Program-made: the position numbers and the translations under genes
From: Nitrospinae bacterium RIFCSPLOWO2_12_FULL_45_22
Lineage (GTDB): Bacteria; 2-12-FULL-45-22
Direction: 5' to 3'
Length of the DNA stretch: 7,150 nt
Assembly: GCA_001803565.1 (NCBI GenBank)
Contig: MHDQ01000144.1
Span: 1 to 7,150, forward strand
Part shown: one piece after another, positions 5,701-7,150 of the stretch
How positions within the stretch are numbered: position 1 is the stretch's first letter
Layout of the letters: the number at the start of each line of letters is the position of its first letter
Notes under the pieces: model-generated
Seen by the model: only the letters and a program-made list of their open reading frames with translations
What the model was told of the DNA's origin: nothing
The model's database searches: none

Positions 5701-6810
5701 GACCCTTCCGCTGAAGAGGTTTCCCTGCAGTCAACTTGAATAGCACACTCAAGCCCGGATCCCCGGCGATCGTGATCCCGTGAGCGGAACCGAGGAGTTT
5801 CGTCATGTCCTTGCCAGCCTCTTCGATCGCCTTCAGGACGAGAGCACCCGTCGGATCCGCAAAGGAGGCCATTCCCAGTGATACCCATTTCAGAGCCGTG
5901 CCGAAAATCTTGCGCCAGAGCTTGCCCTTCTCCAGTTCAATTCTTCTATGGATTTCGGCAACGTAGGGCATGACGGTGGTCTCGACCAGGAAGCGGGCCT
6001 CCTCTCGGACGCGGGAGTAATCAGGCTTGTCGCCAAGCAGTTTCCGTAGCTCGGCGGCCAACTTCAGAGTCATCATGCGAAAGGGGACAAGTTCGTCTGA
6101 AAAACGCCCGCGTATCTCAAGCAAGTCCTCGGCGGTTGACCAGTGCACCGCTGGCATATGGAGAGAAAGGAGCTCCAGACCGATTGCCGCCGCTAGATCC
6201 GGCGCGGAGCGCAGCAGGGGCCGAACATCGGGAACCGGAAGAGCACCTTCGTCGCTAACCGCAATCCATCGGTTCTTGATTGCGAGGTACCGGGCGGAAG
6301 GCAGAACTCGGACAAGAATGTCGTCATCAAGCTCCGGATGCGCCTTGGTGAACTCTTCCACGGCCTCCAACTCGGGTGTCTTGCCCATGAGGAAGGCGGC
6401 GAATTCGTCCACAGGCAGCCCACCCGACGTGAGCTTGGAGACCATGTCATTGACCGTGGCGGTCAAGAGACCCGGGTGGTAGTAGACCGTGTCGCCAAGA
6501 AGCGGCTTGATGTCCAAAACGAAGCAGTAGAACTTGCCGGTCCTCTCGATGGTCTTCTGCGCACTAGGACCCGAATGGTCCCCCATCACCCCGATTTGGA
6601 TCTTGTCTGGAAGGCCCTTGAGATACTGGGTATATCTTGCGACCGTTGACGCGTCGTCGCTCAGGGTCACGAAATGGACGCGGTCAAAATAGAGGTGCAT
6701 CGACGCGAAGTGGTTTCGGTCGTGCGGGTAACAGTCTGGGTAGTAGATGGCCTCCAACGCCTCGTTGCTGCCTTGGGGCATGTGCCCACCTCCATGTTTG
6801 GTCCGTCGAA
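5631..6810 (-). mobile_element. Candidate integron gene cassette carrying an unrecognised gene
   Basis: The cassette starts with TTCGAC (6805-6810) and ends at the G of GTTAGCA (5631). Its start is exactly complementary to its own R'' box, GTCGAAC (5694-5700), as required for a circularised cassette. It contains one gene that fills nearly all of it. It is markedly GC-rich compared with its neighbours. The group II intron abuts its first base, so the preceding attC is interrupted. Confidence 0.7.
5678..6781 (-). CDS. Unrecognised cassette-encoded protein
   Basis: This 367-residue protein matches no family I can name. It starts at ATG 6781 with GGAGGT (6788-6793) 6 bases upstream. An in-frame ATG at 6832 would begin inside the group II intron and is rejected. 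The N-terminus (EAIYYPDCYPHDRNHF, then LYFDRVHFV) has a pattern weakly like the start of DUF6236-type proteins (aromatic-Pro stretch, then LYWDR), which is only a lead. The middle is mixed alpha/beta. A helical, acidic/basic stretch follows (ELRKLLGDKPDYSRVREEARF), then a moderately hydrophobic region (ALKWVSLGMASFADPTGALVL). No signal peptide or clear transmembrane helix is seen. The last residues are basic and encoded by the attC arm. Many integron cassettes encode such orphan proteins; a defence role is possible but unsupported. The gene is GC-rich, with G/C-ending codons unlike the nxr genes. Confidence 0.8.
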   Translation of the reverse strand: MPQGSNEALEAIYYPDCYPHDRNHFASMHLYFDRVHFVTLSDDASTVARYTQYLKGLPDKIQIGVMGDHSGPSAQKTIERTGKFYCFVLDIKPLLGDTVYYHPGLLTATVNDMVSKLTSGGLPVDEFAAFLMGKTPELEAVEEFTKAHPELDDDILVRVLPSARYLAIKNRWIAVSDEGALPVPDVRPLLRSAPDLAAAIGLELLSLHMPAVHWSTAEDLLEIRGRFSDELVPFRMMTLKLAAELRKLLGDKPDYSRVREEARFLVETTVMPYVAEIHRRIELEKGKLWRKIFGTALKWVSLGMASFADPTGALVLKAIEEAGKDMTKLLGSAHGITIAGDPGLSVLFKLTAGKPLQRKGRRTRACT

Positions 6811-6849
6811 TCGGGATAGGGGGACGTCTCACGACGCCCCTCCTCCCAC
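6811..6849 (-). ncRNA. Group II intron domain VI with branch-point adenosine
   Basis: The inner stem GGGGCGUC-GUGA-GACGUCCCC has one bulged base, and the outer stem pairs GGGA with UCCC. The A at 6817 (in CUAUCCC) is left unpaired between the two stems, 7 bases before the intron end at 6810. This is the expected position of the lariat branch point. Confidence 0.65.
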
Positions 6850-6883
6850 ACCACCGGGCATACGGATCACGTACCTCGGCGGT
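6850..6883 (-). ncRNA. Group II intron domain V (catalytic hairpin)
   Basis: Exactly 34 bases, the canonical length. The lower stem ACCGCCG pairs with CGGUGGU, including a G-U wobble at the position of the catalytic triad, which would be CGC. The upper stem UACG/CGUA and its small loop are separated from the lower stem by an asymmetric bulge on the 3' side, as in known domain V folds. Confidence 0.75.
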
Positions 6884-7150
6884 TCGGCTGATTAAGTCAA
6901 CCAGACTTGTTGACCGAGGCGTCTCTTCTTAGCTCCGGTCACGAATTTCACCGGGTCTAGTGCATTATCCATGAGCGTTACTAAGCAACTTCCTCTCTCT
7001 TTTAATCCCTTTCGGGAACCGTTCAGGCCTTCGGAGACGGCATGACACCAAACTCAGTCCGTTTAGGTCAAGAGTTTCCGTCACCTGCTCTTTCGATATA
7101 CAGGGCGGGTTCCTAGTTCGTCCATGCGAGCCTTGCCTGCTGCCTGCGTC

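Larger units (their letters stand above)
6811..7150 (-). ncRNA. Group II intron, 3' part (continues beyond window)
   Basis: On the minus strand the sequence ends with a domain V hairpin, a domain VI hairpin and a CTATCCCGAT-type tail directly before the cassette start. The final T at 6810 could belong to either intron or exon. Upstream of domain V, about 265 bases show no reverse-transcriptase coding signal. The longest open stretch there is about 54 codons, ending at 6892-6894, and is not RT-like. So the intron is either ORF-less or has its ORF in an unusual place or beyond the window. Small hairpins such as TCCC-GAAA-GGGA (7006-7017) fit structured intron RNA. The precise class (IIC-attC is expected from the location) is inferred. 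Confidence 0.72.

Noticed and set aside
5565-5888. A 107-codon minus-strand frame overlapping the cassette gene, attC-1 and the operator region
   Set aside because: It overlaps the well-supported 5678-6781 gene in another frame and spans attC-1 and an operator; no good start signal.
6027-6482. Plus-strand open frames opposite the cassette gene
   Set aside because: Typical antisense frames of a high-GC gene; low-complexity Ser/Arg-rich content and no start signals.
6782-6832. N-terminal extension of the unrecognised cassette protein to ATG 6832
   Set aside because: These codons lie in the group II intron tail, whereas ATG 6781 has an ideally spaced GGAGGT.
1-7150. CRISPR array, tRNA or rRNA genes
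   Set aside because: Looked for regularly spaced repeats and tRNA-like folds on both strands; none seen.

Overview
The window joins a respiratory-enzyme locus, at low coordinates, to what reads as the tail of an integron gene-cassette array, at high coordinates. All convincing genes lie on the minus strand. The first gene is the N-terminal four-fifths of a periplasmic nitrite oxidoreductase alpha subunit (NxrA) of the Nitrospira/anammox type. This points to a nitrite-oxidising or anammox-like bacterium (Nitrospirota, Planctomycetota/Brocadiales or a relative); I cannot choose between these from one partial gene.

Layout from low to high coordinates. 1-2724: nxrA, cut by the window edge. 2725-2920: leader of nxrA. 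2921-3925: unrecognised protein with an HExxH motif and a C-terminal zinc-ribbon-like cysteine set. 4002-4379: receiver-like protein that has lost its phosphorylation residues. 4380-4913: mostly non-coding, with a compact double palindrome at 4545-4592. 4914-4986: candidate attC. 4997-5527: DinJ/RelB-type antitoxin and YafQ-type toxin with their own promoter and two identical palindromic operators. 5625-5700: second candidate attC. 5678-6781: unrecognised GC-rich gene whose stop codon lies inside that attC. 6811-7150: 3' part of a group II intron (domains V and VI), whose end splits the recombination box at the start of that cassette.

The cassette reading rests on a specific internal test. 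In a real cassette the first bases (TTRRRY) and the R'' box of the attC at its end are complementary, because they form one site in the circular cassette. This holds for both candidate cassettes: TTAGCA with TGCTAAC (4920-5630), and TTCGAC with GTCGAAC (5631-6810). The two cassettes differ strongly in base composition from each other and from the nxr side. No integrase gene is in the window; given the cassette orientation, it would be expected beyond the high-coordinate edge, if present.

The nxr-side genes probably serve respiration. The two genes upstream of nxrA may be accessory or regulatory, but only position suggests this. The toxin-antitoxin cassette carries its own promoter, as is common for such cassettes, and may stabilise the array.
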